DNA from: JAZBPO01 sp963691775
Lineage (GTDB): Bacteria > Pseudomonadota > Gammaproteobacteria > Pseudomonadales > Azotimanducaceae
Direction: 5' to 3'
Assembly: GCA_963691775.1 (NCBI GenBank)
Contig: OY829369.1
Coordinates: 2,418,001 to 2,482,000, forward strand
Length of the DNA: 64,000 nt
Of the stretch, positions 9,306 to 17,455 are shown piece by piece. The first letter of the stretch is position 1. Each line of letters begins with the position of its first letter. The translations under genes were made by a program, and so were the position numbers. The notes under the pieces were generated by a model, which saw only the letters and a program-made list of their open reading frames with translations, was not told the origin of the DNA and did no database searches.

Positions 9306-9851
9306 ATGAACCGTGAAGAACTGATCGTCCGCCTGCGCGAGGTCTTCGAAGCGCGTGGCTTCGAAGGCGCCACGCTCGCCGAAATCGCCCGCGCGAGCGG
9401 CCTGTCAAAGGCGAGCCTGTATCACCACTTTCCCGACGGAAAGCGCGGCATGGGCCTGGCGCTGCTGACGGATGCGGGGATTCGCCTGGAACGCTCTGCG
9501 TTAGCGCCGCTGCGCGAGGGTGGGGAACCGGAACAGCGACTGCAGGACATGTTGCTCGGCGTGGAACGCTACTATGGCAGCGGCGAGCGCAGCTGCCTGC
9601 TCACGGTGTTCGCCCTCGGGCCGCCGAACGACGTCTTCGATGGCCTCGTAGAGCAGCGCCTGGCGGAATGGATCGATCTGCTCGCGAACACCCTGCAGGA
9701 CACAGGCCTTGGGAAGAAAGAAGCGCGCCGGCAGGCGCGCGATCTTGTTTCCCGAATCCAGGGGGCGGGCGTTCTCGCCCGTGCCCTGCACGATCCGAAG
9801 CCTTTCAGGCAGGTGCTACGACGCATCACTGCGGAGTTCGGGCTCCGCTGA
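9306..9851 (+). CDS. TetR/AcrR-family transcriptional regulator
   Basis: The 181-residue protein has a TetR-type N-terminal helix-turn-helix: FEARGFEGATLAEIARASGL followed by SKASLYHHFPDGKRGM. The KASLYHHF recognition helix is characteristic. The C-terminal part is the ligand-binding bundle, of the LmrA/YxaF type, with a conserved Cys-containing segment (SGERSCLLTVFAL). I chose the ATG at 9306 because the HTH begins right after it. The same frame runs open far upstream, but that stretch is antisense to the SDR genes. It is divergent from SDR2 and probably represses that cluster in response to a small hydrophobic ligand. Its 3' end overlaps the convergent oxidoreductase gene by 36 bp. Confidence 0.87.
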   Translation: MNREELIVRLREVFEARGFEGATLAEIARASGLSKASLYHHFPDGKRGMGLALLTDAGIRLERSALAPLREGGEPEQRLQDMLLGVERYYGSGERSCLLTVFALGPPNDVFDGLVEQRLAEWIDLLANTLQDTGLGKKEARRQARDLVSRIQGAGVLARALHDPKPFRQVLRRITAEFGLR

Positions 9852-11990
9852 TCTGCCGCGCATAAGCGCGTGGAACCTGCCGACCCACTCGAGCACACCT
9901 TCGGGCGCATGCTTTTTGCGCCAGGTGCTTGCCGCGGACTTGTTGACTTCGCTCAACGTCGGATAGACGTGGATAGTGCCCATGATCTTCTTAAGCCCAA
10001 GGCCGTGGGTCATGGCGAGGGTCCACTCCGCAAGCAGCTCGCCGGCGTGCGGGCCGACGATCGTGACCCCGAGGATCTTGTCCGAGCCGCCGGGCGGCGT
10101 AAGCACCTTCACGAAGCCAGCCGTATCGTCCTCGGCGATCGCGCGATCGTTGCCCGTGAATTCGAACTTGGACGTCTCGAACTCGATCCCCCGCTCACGC
10201 GCCTCGTCCTCCGAGAGACCAACCCGCGCCACCTCCGGCTCCGTATACGTGCACCAGGGCACGACGCGGTAATCGACCCTGAAGCGGCGGAAGGCGCCAA
10301 ATAGGGCGTTCACGGACGCGAACCACGCCATATGCGATGCGATATGCGTGAACTGATAGGGACCGACGACGTCGCCGCAGGCATAAATGGTCGGGATCGA
10401 CGTCTGCAGGTAGTCGTTCACCTCCAGCGTGCCGCCAGCCGTCTTGCGCACGCCGAGGTCATCAAGGCCAAGTGAGTCCGTGATCGCCCTGCGGCCAACG
10501 GCGACGAGCAGACGGTCGAAGGGCACCTCCACCTCACCGTCCGGGCCCTTCGCGACGAGTACGCCGCCGTCGCCATCCTTGCGCACCGAAGTGGCGCGAT
10601 GCTCGTGCAGCACAGTCATACCGTCGGCGTCGAAAGACGCCTGTACAACGGCCGCTGCGTCCGCGTCTTCGCGCGGCAGCAGGCGCGATGCCGAGTTGAT
10701 CATCGTTACCCGCGAACCGAGGCGAGCGAAGGCCTGCGCGAGCTCAGAGCCGATCGGGCCGGTGCCGAGCACGACAAGCCGCTCAGGCATCGCTTCCAGT
10801 TCCCATACGGAATCGGAGGTGAGGGCATCCACCTCCTCGATCCCGGGAATCTCGGGAATGGCGGGCGCTCCACCAGTGGCAATGATGATGTGGCGCGCCG
10901 TGCGCCGCTCACCGTTCACCTCGACGGTCCAGGGATCGACGATGCGCGCCTCACCGAGGACCACGTTAACGCCCAGGGAGCGATAGCGCTCCGGCGAATC
11001 GTGGGGCTCGATGGTCTTGATGGCGCCATGGACGCGCTTCATGACCTCGGGGAACCGGGTCTTCGCGATCACCGGGTCGAAGCCATAGCGCGGCGCTGCG
11101 TGAAGCGTCTTCGCCACGCGCGCCGAGGTGATGATCGCCTTCGACGGTACGCAGCCCGTGTTCAGACAGTCGCCTCCCATCTTATGCCGTTCGATGAGCG
11201 TGACCTTGGCCTTGACCGTCGCGGCGATGAGTGCCGCGATGAGACCCGCGGAACCCGCGCCGATCACGATGAGGTTGTCGTCGAAGGACTTCGGCTTCGC
11301 GAAGCCCTTGAGCGCACGATTGCGTTCAATGCGGCCCATGATCGCCTTCGCGAGCCACGGAAAGGCGGCAAGCAGAACAAAAGCGCCGATCAGCCCGGGG
11401 CTGACGATATCGCCAGGCGACGATACGGTCGCGATCTGAGTGCCGGCGTACACGAAAACGACCGTGCCCGGCAGCATCCCGATCTGGCTGGCGACGTAGA
11501 ACACGAGCGTGCGCAGCCGGGTGAGCCCCATGACCAGGTTGATCACGAAGAACGGGAAGGCCGGTACCAGCCGCAGGGAAAAGAGGTAGAAGGCGCCATC
11601 TTTCTCGATGCCGCGATTGATCGCAGAGAGGCGATCGCCGAACTTCGACTGAACCCACTCACCCAGTAGGAACCGCGAGGCGAGGAAGGCGCAGGTCGCA
11701 CCGACAGACGATGCAAAGGACACGAGGGCCAGGCCCCAGGCGAGACCGAAGATGGCGCCTCCGGCGAGAGTCATGACCGCCGCACCCGGCAGCGAGAGCC
11801 CGGTCACTGCAACGTATATGGCGAAAAAGGCGACTGAGCTCGCGACCGGCGCTGCCTGGACCTCTGCCGTCAGCGCATCGCGCTGAGCGTTCAGGTATTC
11901 GAAGGTCACGAAGCGGTCGAGATCAAACGCGAAGAAAGCAGCAATCGCGCCGAGGAGCCCTGCCAGCAAGAGCAGACGTGAAAGTTTCAT
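9816..11990 (-). CDS. Fusion of a TVP38/TMEM64 (VTT) membrane domain with a mercuric-reductase-like flavoprotein
   Basis: This 724-residue protein joins two known modules. Residues 1 to about 230 are a VTT/SNARE-associated membrane domain (GAAVMTLAGGAIFGLAWG, RFLLGEW, FPFFVINLVMGL). After a short linker comes a class I pyridine nucleotide-disulfide oxidoreductase. It has an FAD-binding GAGSAGLIAA motif, the redox pair GGDCLNTGCVPSK with its two cysteines around residues 274-279, an NAD(P)-binding GTGPIGSELAQ motif, and a dimerisation domain ending HVYPTLSEV, which carries the active-site His-x5-Glu-type element. Members of this fused architecture occur in many proteobacteria; the substrate is not known. 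I chose ATG 11990 because the upstream extension is low-complexity and the protein starts there with a normal membrane segment. It is convergent with the TetR gene. Confidence 0.87.
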   Translation of the reverse strand: MKLSRLLLLAGLLGAIAAFFAFDLDRFVTFEYLNAQRDALTAEVQAAPVASSVAFFAIYVAVTGLSLPGAAVMTLAGGAIFGLAWGLALVSFASSVGATCAFLASRFLLGEWVQSKFGDRLSAINRGIEKDGAFYLFSLRLVPAFPFFVINLVMGLTRLRTLVFYVASQIGMLPGTVVFVYAGTQIATVSSPGDIVSPGLIGAFVLLAAFPWLAKAIMGRIERNRALKGFAKPKSFDDNLIVIGAGSAGLIAALIAATVKAKVTLIERHKMGGDCLNTGCVPSKAIITSARVAKTLHAAPRYGFDPVIAKTRFPEVMKRVHGAIKTIEPHDSPERYRSLGVNVVLGEARIVDPWTVEVNGERRTARHIIIATGGAPAIPEIPGIEEVDALTSDSVWELEAMPERLVVLGTGPIGSELAQAFARLGSRVTMINSASRLLPREDADAAAVVQASFDADGMTVLHEHRATSVRKDGDGGVLVAKGPDGEVEVPFDRLLVAVGRRAITDSLGLDDLGVRKTAGGTLEVNDYLQTSIPTIYACGDVVGPYQFTHIASHMAWFASVNALFGAFRRFRVDYRVVPWCTYTEPEVARVGLSEDEARERGIEFETSKFEFTGNDRAIAEDDTAGFVKVLTPPGGSDKILGVTIVGPHAGELLAEWTLAMTHGLGLKKIMGTIHVYPTLSEVNKSAASTWRKKHAPEGVLEWVGRFHALMRGRSAEPELRSDAS

Positions 11991-12249
11991 GTTCCAACCT
12001 ATCCCGATTGCGGATATGACGCGGCCGTCGCATCCCTGACGGCCACCTGTGACCAGCGGTCCCCGCTTGAGTTCCCCGCGAGCACCCAAATCATGCGCCG
12101 CCCCTTGCTCACCGCGCTCGAAGCCGAGCGTCTGGGAACTCGGACTGTCTCGGGGCGTCCCTGCAGCGGTCCCGCGCAAACCGCGCCCCTGCGACAGCCG
12201 CGGGGATCGGCCGCTACACTGCCCAGGACGACGATGAGGGAGACGTGTC

Positions 12250-13272
12250 GTGACCTTGCCCGATCTACCGCAACGAACCTATCCGACGACGCGCATGCGA
12301 CGCATGCGCCGCGACGACTTCTCGCGAAGACTCATGCGCGAGCATACCCTCACAGCCGACGACCTGATCTATCCTCTGTTTCTGATCGAGGGGGTCTCGA
12401 TGCGTGAGCCCGTGGCTTCCATGCCGGGTATCGAGCGCCTTTCCGTGGACGAGATCGCCCGCGAGGCCACCGAGGTCGCCGCGCTCGGCATTCCAGCCAT
12501 CGCGCTCTTTCCGAATACGCCCCCCGAGAAGAAAACCCCGGACGGAAGGGAAGCCTGGAACGAGGACAACCTGGTCTGCCGGGCTATCCGTGCGATCAAG
12601 CAGGCTGCACCCGAGCTCGGTGTCATCACGGACGCAGCGCTCGATCCGTACACGAGCCACGGCCAGGACGGCATCGTTGACGAGACCGACGGTTATGTCC
12701 TCAACGACGAGACCGTTACGGCCCTGTGCAAGCAGGCGCTTGTGAACGCCGCCGCCGGAGCAGACGTGATCGCGCCCTCGGACATGATGGACGGGCGGAT
12801 CGGCGCCATTCGCGCGGAGCTCGAGGCCCACGGCTATCGCAACGTGCGCATCCTTTCCTATGCAGCAAAGTATGCTTCCAAGTACTACGGGCCCTTCCGC
12901 GACGCGGTCGGCTCTGCGACAAATCTCGGCGGCGGCGGCAAGCACGGCTACCAGATGGATCCTGGCAATTCCGACGAGGCGCTTCACGAGGTCGGCATGG
13001 ACATCTCGGAGGGCGCAGACGCGGTGATGGTAAAGCCGGGAATGCCATATCTCGACGTCATACGCCGGGTAAAGGATCAGTTCGGCGTGCCGACCTTTGC
13101 GTATCAGGTAAGCGGCGAATACGCGATGCACATGGCGGCAATACAGAACGGCTGGCTGGACGAAGCAGTGATCCCGGAATCGCTGTTGGCGTTCAAGCGG
13201 GCCGGCGCCGACGGGGTCCTGACCTACTTCGCCAAGCGCATCGCGACGGATCTGGCGTCTTCCCATAGATAG
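12250..13272 (+). CDS. hemB: Delta-aminolevulinic acid dehydratase (porphobilinogen synthase)
   Basis: The 340-residue enzyme condenses two 5-aminolevulinate molecules to porphobilinogen, the second common step of tetrapyrrole synthesis in the cytosol. The Schiff-base lysine regions are visible (YAAKYASKYYGPFRDA and MVKPGMPYLD). The metal-site loop reads DAALDPYTSHGQDG, with Asp/Ala in place of the three cysteines of zinc enzymes, so this is the magnesium-dependent, zinc-free type. Translation starts at GTG 12250 (MTLPDLPQRTYP), preceded by a GAGGGAGA element. A TACACT hexamer at 12215-12220 is a possible -10 box. The remaining heme genes hemCDXY are about 3 kb downstream in the opposite orientation. 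Confidence 0.96.
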   Translation: MTLPDLPQRTYPTTRMRRMRRDDFSRRLMREHTLTADDLIYPLFLIEGVSMREPVASMPGIERLSVDEIAREATEVAALGIPAIALFPNTPPEKKTPDGREAWNEDNLVCRAIRAIKQAAPELGVITDAALDPYTSHGQDGIVDETDGYVLNDETVTALCKQALVNAAAGADVIAPSDMMDGRIGAIRAELEAHGYRNVRILSYAAKYASKYYGPFRDAVGSATNLGGGGKHGYQMDPGNSDEALHEVGMDISEGADAVMVKPGMPYLDVIRRVKDQFGVPTFAYQVSGEYAMHMAAIQNGWLDEAVIPESLLAFKRAGADGVLTYFAKRIATDLASSHR

Positions 13273-13396
13273 CTGCCCGCACTGAGCCTATGCCCGAACG
13301 GAACTAGCAGCGCCCGCCGGCGGTGCTAGAATCCGCGCCCTTCGAGGTCGGGTACGGCATGCCCACGACTGCAACAAGACTTCACGGGAGAACCCG

Positions 13397-13723
13397 ATGA
13401 GCGAGAAGATCACACACGTCAGCAAGGATTCCTTTGACGAGGACGTCATCAACTCCGAGCGTCCGGTGCTCGTCGACTACTGGGCCGAATGGTGCGGGCC
13501 CTGCAAGATGATCGCGCCGATCCTCGACGAGATCGCCGAGGAATACGACGGCCGCGTAAAGGTCTGCAAGGTCGACGTCGATGAGAATCAGGAAACGGCC
13601 GCCCGCTTCGCAGTTCGCGGTATCCCGACGCTGATGCTGTTCAAGAATGGGGAGGTCGAGGCCACCAAGGTCGGCGCACTGAACAAATCCCAGCTGGCGG
13701 CCTTCCTCGACAGCCACCTTTGA
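13397..13723 (+). CDS. trxA: Thioredoxin
   Basis: The 108-residue protein is a standard thioredoxin 1. The redox motif WCGPC lies at residues 32-36 (C33, C36), the cis-proline loop is GIPTLMLF, and the length is the same as E. coli TrxA. It reduces cytoplasmic disulfides with electrons from NADPH via thioredoxin reductase. It is followed 257 bp later by rho, a trxA-rho order that is conserved in gammaproteobacteria. A GAGAA element precedes the ATG, and TAGAAT at 13327-13332 is a possible -10 box. Confidence 0.97.
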   Translation: MSEKITHVSKDSFDEDVINSERPVLVDYWAEWCGPCKMIAPILDEIAEEYDGRVKVCKVDVDENQETAARFAVRGIPTLMLFKNGEVEATKVGALNKSQLAAFLDSHL

Positions 13724-13914
13724 CGCAAAGCGCCGCGGCATTCTGCCTCTTCCGCATGACGGCTCGGCGCTATTGCAACGAGACTGCTTGACGGCCCCCC
13801 TCGCCAGCGCGAAACTGTGGGCGCCTACGGGGGGGAAATAGGCCGAACGCAAAACAAGCTTTTCCCGAATCTCTTCCACCCCACTTCCGTTATCCGAGTG
13901 CTCCCGAACATGCT

Positions 13915-13951
13915 CCGGTCTCCTAGACCGGCTTCCACGCATGCTGCGTGT
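13915..13951 (+). promoter_or_regulatory. Two adjacent hairpins in the rho leader
   Basis: Two perfect inverted repeats lie directly before rho. CCGGTCT (13915-13921) pairs with AGACCGG (13925-13931) over a 3-nt loop. CACGCA and TGCGTG then flank TGC at about 13937-13951. Neither is followed by a run of T, so they do not look like intrinsic terminators. E. coli rho has an autoregulated leader. A similar role here is an inference. Confidence 0.4.
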
Positions 13952-13980
13952 GCCGCACTCCTGTAGCCGATCGACAGGAC

Positions 13981-15240
13981 ATGAACCTCACCGACCTCAA
14001 GCGAAAGCCGGTTCCGGAACTTCTCGACACAGCACGTGAGATGGGGCTCGACAACCTCAATCGCTCACGCAAGCAGGAAGTCATTGCCGCCATCCTCCGC
14101 AAGCACGCGAAGAGCGGCGAAGACATCTACGGCGATGGAACTCTCGAGATCCTGCAGGATGGCTTCGGCTTCCTGCGCTCCGCGGACTCTTCCTACCTCG
14201 CCGGCCCGGACGACATCTACGTCTCCCCGAGCCAGATTCGCCGCTTCAATTTGCGCACGGGCGATTCCATCGCTGGCAAGATTCGTCCACCCAAGGACGG
14301 TGAACGCTACTTCGCGCTGCTGAAGGTTGACGAGATCAACTTCAGCGAGCCGAACACCAAGAAGCACAAGATTCTCTTCGAGAACCTGACTCCGCTGTTT
14401 CCGCAGCAAGCGCTGTCCCTCGAGCGCGGCAACGGATCTTCAGAGGATCTCGCCGCCCGAGTCGTGAACCTCGTTGCACCGATCGGCAAGGGGCAGCGCG
14501 GCCTCATCGTCTCACCGCCGAAAGCGGGCAAGACGCTCATGCTGCAGAACATTGCGCAGTCGATCGCAGCCAACAACCCGGAAGTCATGCTCATCGTGCT
14601 GCTGATCGATGAGCGACCGGAAGAAGTGACGGAAATGCAGCGCTCGGTGCGCGGCGAGGTCGTTGCCTCGACCTTCGATGAGCCCCCCGCGCGCCACGTC
14701 CAGGTCGCGGAAATGGTCATCGAAAAAGCCAAGCGCCTGGTCGAACACAAGAAGGACGTCGTTGTTCTTCTCGATTCCATCACCCGCCTCGCGCGCGCCT
14801 ACAACACGACCGTCCCGAGCTCCGGCAAGGTTCTCACGGGCGGTGTCGACGCCCACGCGCTTGAACGCCCCAAGCGGTTCTTCGGCGCTGCCCGGAACAT
14901 CGAGGAAGGCGGCAGTCTGACGATCATGGCCACTGCACTCGTCGACACGGGCTCGAAGATGGACGAAGTCATCTACGAGGAATTCAAGGGCACCGGCAAC
15001 CAGGAGCTGCATCTCGAGCGTCGCATCGCAGAGAAGCGCGTGTTTCCGGCGATCAACATTCGCCGCTCCGGCACGCGCCGTGAAGATCTGCTCATGGGCG
15101 AGGAAGAACTCCAGCGCGTGTGGATTCTACGCAAGCTTCTCCACGACATGGACGATCTGAACGCAATCGAGTTTCTCCTCGACAAGCTCAAGGACACGAA
15201 GACGAACGATGAATTCTTCATGTCCATGAAGAGCCGCTGA
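13981..15240 (+). CDS. rho: Transcription termination factor Rho
   Basis: With the ATG at 13981 (MNLTDLKRKPVPEL) the protein has 419 residues, the same length as E. coli Rho. Residues 1-130 form the RNA-binding cold-shock domain (ILQDGFGFLRS, YLAGPDDIYVSPSQIRRFNL). The ATPase domain carries the P-loop KAGKT at residues 181-185, a Walker B strand (VVVLLDSITRLARAY) and the C-terminal SGTRREDLL segment. Rho is a homohexameric RNA translocase that ends transcription of untranslated RNA. The frame extends 33 bp upstream, but the homologous start fits best. A long leader separates it from trxA. Confidence 0.97.
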   Translation: MNLTDLKRKPVPELLDTAREMGLDNLNRSRKQEVIAAILRKHAKSGEDIYGDGTLEILQDGFGFLRSADSSYLAGPDDIYVSPSQIRRFNLRTGDSIAGKIRPPKDGERYFALLKVDEINFSEPNTKKHKILFENLTPLFPQQALSLERGNGSSEDLAARVVNLVAPIGKGQRGLIVSPPKAGKTLMLQNIAQSIAANNPEVMLIVLLIDERPEEVTEMQRSVRGEVVASTFDEPPARHVQVAEMVIEKAKRLVEHKKDVVVLLDSITRLARAYNTTVPSSGKVLTGGVDAHALERPKRFFGAARNIEEGGSLTIMATALVDTGSKMDEVIYEEFKGTGNQELHLERRIAEKRVFPAINIRRSGTRREDLLMGEEELQRVWILRKLLHDMDDLNAIEFLLDKLKDTKTNDEFFMSMKSR

Positions 15241-15259
15241 GGCCTCGCGCCTCGCCGCC

Positions 15260-15991
15260 ATGCCGCGTGAGGTATCGGCCGCTGTCGAGCGCGTTGCTGC
15301 ACTCGGCGCGGGCGTTTTCGAGATCGCTCTGAAGCTTGGCGAATCGCCGCCCAGCTTCCTGCCCGGTCAGTATCTGCTCGTCATCGACCCCAGCGGCGCG
15401 CCCATCGCGTTCTCGATTGCGAGCCCGCCGCAGACGCTTCCCGATCTTGTCCTGCACTACCGGCCGACGCCCGGCAGCGACGACGCGCAGCGCATGGATC
15501 GCTTGCTGAAGACCAGCAAATCGCTGAGCCTCGAACTGCCGCACGGCGATTGCGGCGTCAGCCTTCCTCTGACGCGGCCCCTGATACTCATCGCCGGCGG
15601 TACGGGCATCTCACAGGCACGGAGTATCGCCCTCGCGCTCGCCGAGGACGCCACCGCGCCGATCCATCTCTACTGGGGCGGCGGGACGGCCGCAGCGCTT
15701 TACGCGCGCGAGGAGTTCGACGACCTTGCAACGCGCGCAGAGCATTTCGACTGGACCGGTGCGGTCGAAGCGCCAACGCATGGGCTGCGGACGGGCACGG
15801 CTGCGCAGGTGGTTACCGAGGACGTCGCCGCAGGTCGCCTGGACCTTGACCGGAGCGACGTCCTGCTGTGCGGTGGACCGCCCATGGTCTGGGGGACGGT
15901 GAGCGCTCTGCGAGCGATCGGGCTTGCCGAAGCGCGGACGCGCTCGGACGTGTTCACCTATGCCCCGCGCGACGATCTCTGGACCGACTGA
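15260..15991 (+). CDS. NAD(P)H-flavin reductase-like oxidoreductase (Fre family)
   Basis: The 243-residue protein has the two-domain fold of ferredoxin-NADP reductases. An N-terminal beta barrel carries FLPGQYLLV and the flavin-contact IAFSIASPP, where Fre-type enzymes have RxFSxAS. A nucleotide-binding domain follows with IAGGTGISQARSI and the C-terminal LLCGGPPMVW. It lacks an iron-sulfur domain, as in E. coli Fre, which reduces free FMN/FAD with NAD(P)H. The arginine normally preceding FS is replaced here by I-A, so flavin handling may differ. It follows rho by 19 bp and may be co-transcribed with it. Related genes often lie beside rho and ubiD in gammaproteobacteria. No ubiD is present here. 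Confidence 0.78.
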   Translation: MPREVSAAVERVAALGAGVFEIALKLGESPPSFLPGQYLLVIDPSGAPIAFSIASPPQTLPDLVLHYRPTPGSDDAQRMDRLLKTSKSLSLELPHGDCGVSLPLTRPLILIAGGTGISQARSIALALAEDATAPIHLYWGGGTAAALYAREEFDDLATRAEHFDWTGAVEAPTHGLRTGTAAQVVTEDVAAGRLDLDRSDVLLCGGPPMVWGTVSALRAIGLAEARTRSDVFTYAPRDDLWTD

Positions 15992-16165
15992 GCGTCCGCC
16001 GCAAGATCCCACCCCCGGCACCGAAGCGCAGTCCTTGAAGACGCCATCGCTGGCGCCTCGCCCGCGACCAGGCGACTGCACCCACTGCCTCCGGTCTCAT
16101 GGTGTTCAAGCATGGTCAGCTGCGCGTCGGGCGCTTCATCAGCCGTGAGGTTCCGCAAAAACCGG

Positions 16166-17455
16166 TTACCGGTGCGCGTCCGCTCGGGCGGAGGGCGTCG
16201 CTTCGTCTGCAGCGTTCCCCTCAGCGTCTCTGCCTTCACCAGCCGCATCTTCCGCCCATGCATCGACGCGCAGCGACAGGGCGCGCATGAACATTTCAGC
16301 CGCGGCTTCAGCGTCTCCGAGGCCGTGCAGAAACTGCGCGTACTCCAGGCGCAGGGCCCGATCTTCTCGCAGCAGCAGCGCCCGCTCGTAGTGTTGACGC
16401 GCCGCCTCCCCGTCGCCGGCCTTGGCCGCCAGGTGCGCCAGAGCGCCCTGGAGATCGGCATCGTCGCCGTGTTTTTTCGTCCAGCGCTGCGCCTGCATGA
16501 AGCGCTGCTGTGCACCGACTGAACCCAGCCTGGCGTAGGCCCCAACGAGTGGACCTGCCCAGCGCTTGCCCAGCGCCCTGCGCAGAAGTTTCTCGGCTTC
16601 CGCTCCGGAACCCACGTCGTCCAGGCGCTTGGCATAGGCCCCCAGCAGGTCGGGATGCGCCCGCAAGGTTCTCGGGACCTGCGCCCAAAGGGCGTCGAGC
16701 GCAGCGGCCGGCGTTTGCCCCGGCGTCGAGTGGGCCGTGTCGCCCAGCCGCGCGATCCAAGCCTCTCGCTCGAATGCCTCAAATTCATCCGCCGGCAGAT
16801 CACTGCGCTTGCGCGCCTCAGGCAGCCAGTCGAGCACGCTCGCACCATGACCTGCCTCAATCTGGCACCGCTGCAGAAGCCGCACTACGTGGGTGTTCTG
16901 CGGTGCCTCGCGCCGGAGCGGCAGGACTATGGCAAGCGCGGCCTCCCACTGCTCGGCTGCCATAAGGAGCTCAGCGCGGGTCAGACCAACGGCAAGCGCG
17001 GCTTCCGGATCACGCTCCAGCGCTTGCGCCAGCAACGCATCGCGACCCTCTGGATCGCGGCAGCCATGTGCCGCCCGCGCGGCCGCAAGCAGATTCAACA
17101 CCGGCACCTCAACGTCGTCGACAAAGCGCTCGAGCGCCGTGCGTGCCGAAGTGAATTCCCCCTCGGCGAGGGCCAGAAGGCCAGCCTGCGTAGCGCGCTG
17201 TGCCCGCCGGCGCTTCCGAGCCAGGTTCCAGTCACGCACGCCGCGACGTGAGCCGAACAGCAAACCGAGGGCCGCAAGCAGCACGCGCAACACAAGCAGC
17301 AGCGCCAGCAGCAGCACGCCCGCGAACCAGATACTCGTTTCGAGGGAAAACTCGGACCACACCAAGAGGACATAGCCCGGATCCTGCGCGATCAGCGTGC
17401 CGAGAATGCCGGCAACGATCGCAAGCACAAACAGGCCGACGACGCGCCGGATCAC
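16166..17455 (-). CDS. hemY: HemY, TPR-containing membrane protein of the heme operon
   Basis: The 429-residue protein starts with two transmembrane segments (VGLFVLAIVAGILGTLIA, and TSIWFAGVLLLALLLVLR). Between them is the HemY-type short stretch 'DPGYVLLVWSEFSLETS'. The rest is a cytoplasmic or periplasmic array of TPR-like helices rich in alanine and leucine. This is the gammaproteobacterial HemY family (HemY_N domain), not the protoporphyrinogen oxidase of the same name. Its exact function is unresolved, though it is genetically tied to heme synthesis. Its start overlaps the stop of hemX by 4 bp (ATGA), so it is the last gene of hemCDXY. Confidence 0.9.
   Translation of the reverse strand: MIRRVVGLFVLAIVAGILGTLIAQDPGYVLLVWSEFSLETSIWFAGVLLLALLLVLRVLLAALGLLFGSRRGVRDWNLARKRRRAQRATQAGLLALAEGEFTSARTALERFVDDVEVPVLNLLAAARAAHGCRDPEGRDALLAQALERDPEAALAVGLTRAELLMAAEQWEAALAIVLPLRREAPQNTHVVRLLQRCQIEAGHGASVLDWLPEARKRSDLPADEFEAFEREAWIARLGDTAHSTPGQTPAAALDALWAQVPRTLRAHPDLLGAYAKRLDDVGSGAEAEKLLRRALGKRWAGPLVGAYARLGSVGAQQRFMQAQRWTKKHGDDADLQGALAHLAAKAGDGEAARQHYERALLLREDRALRLEYAQFLHGLGDAEAAAEMFMRALSLRVDAWAEDAAGEGRDAEGNAADEATPSARADAHR

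Noticed and set aside
15958..16860. 300-codon minus-strand frame
   Set aside because: It overlaps hemY in another frame and resembles no family; hemY is supported by its motifs and by the hemCDXY order.
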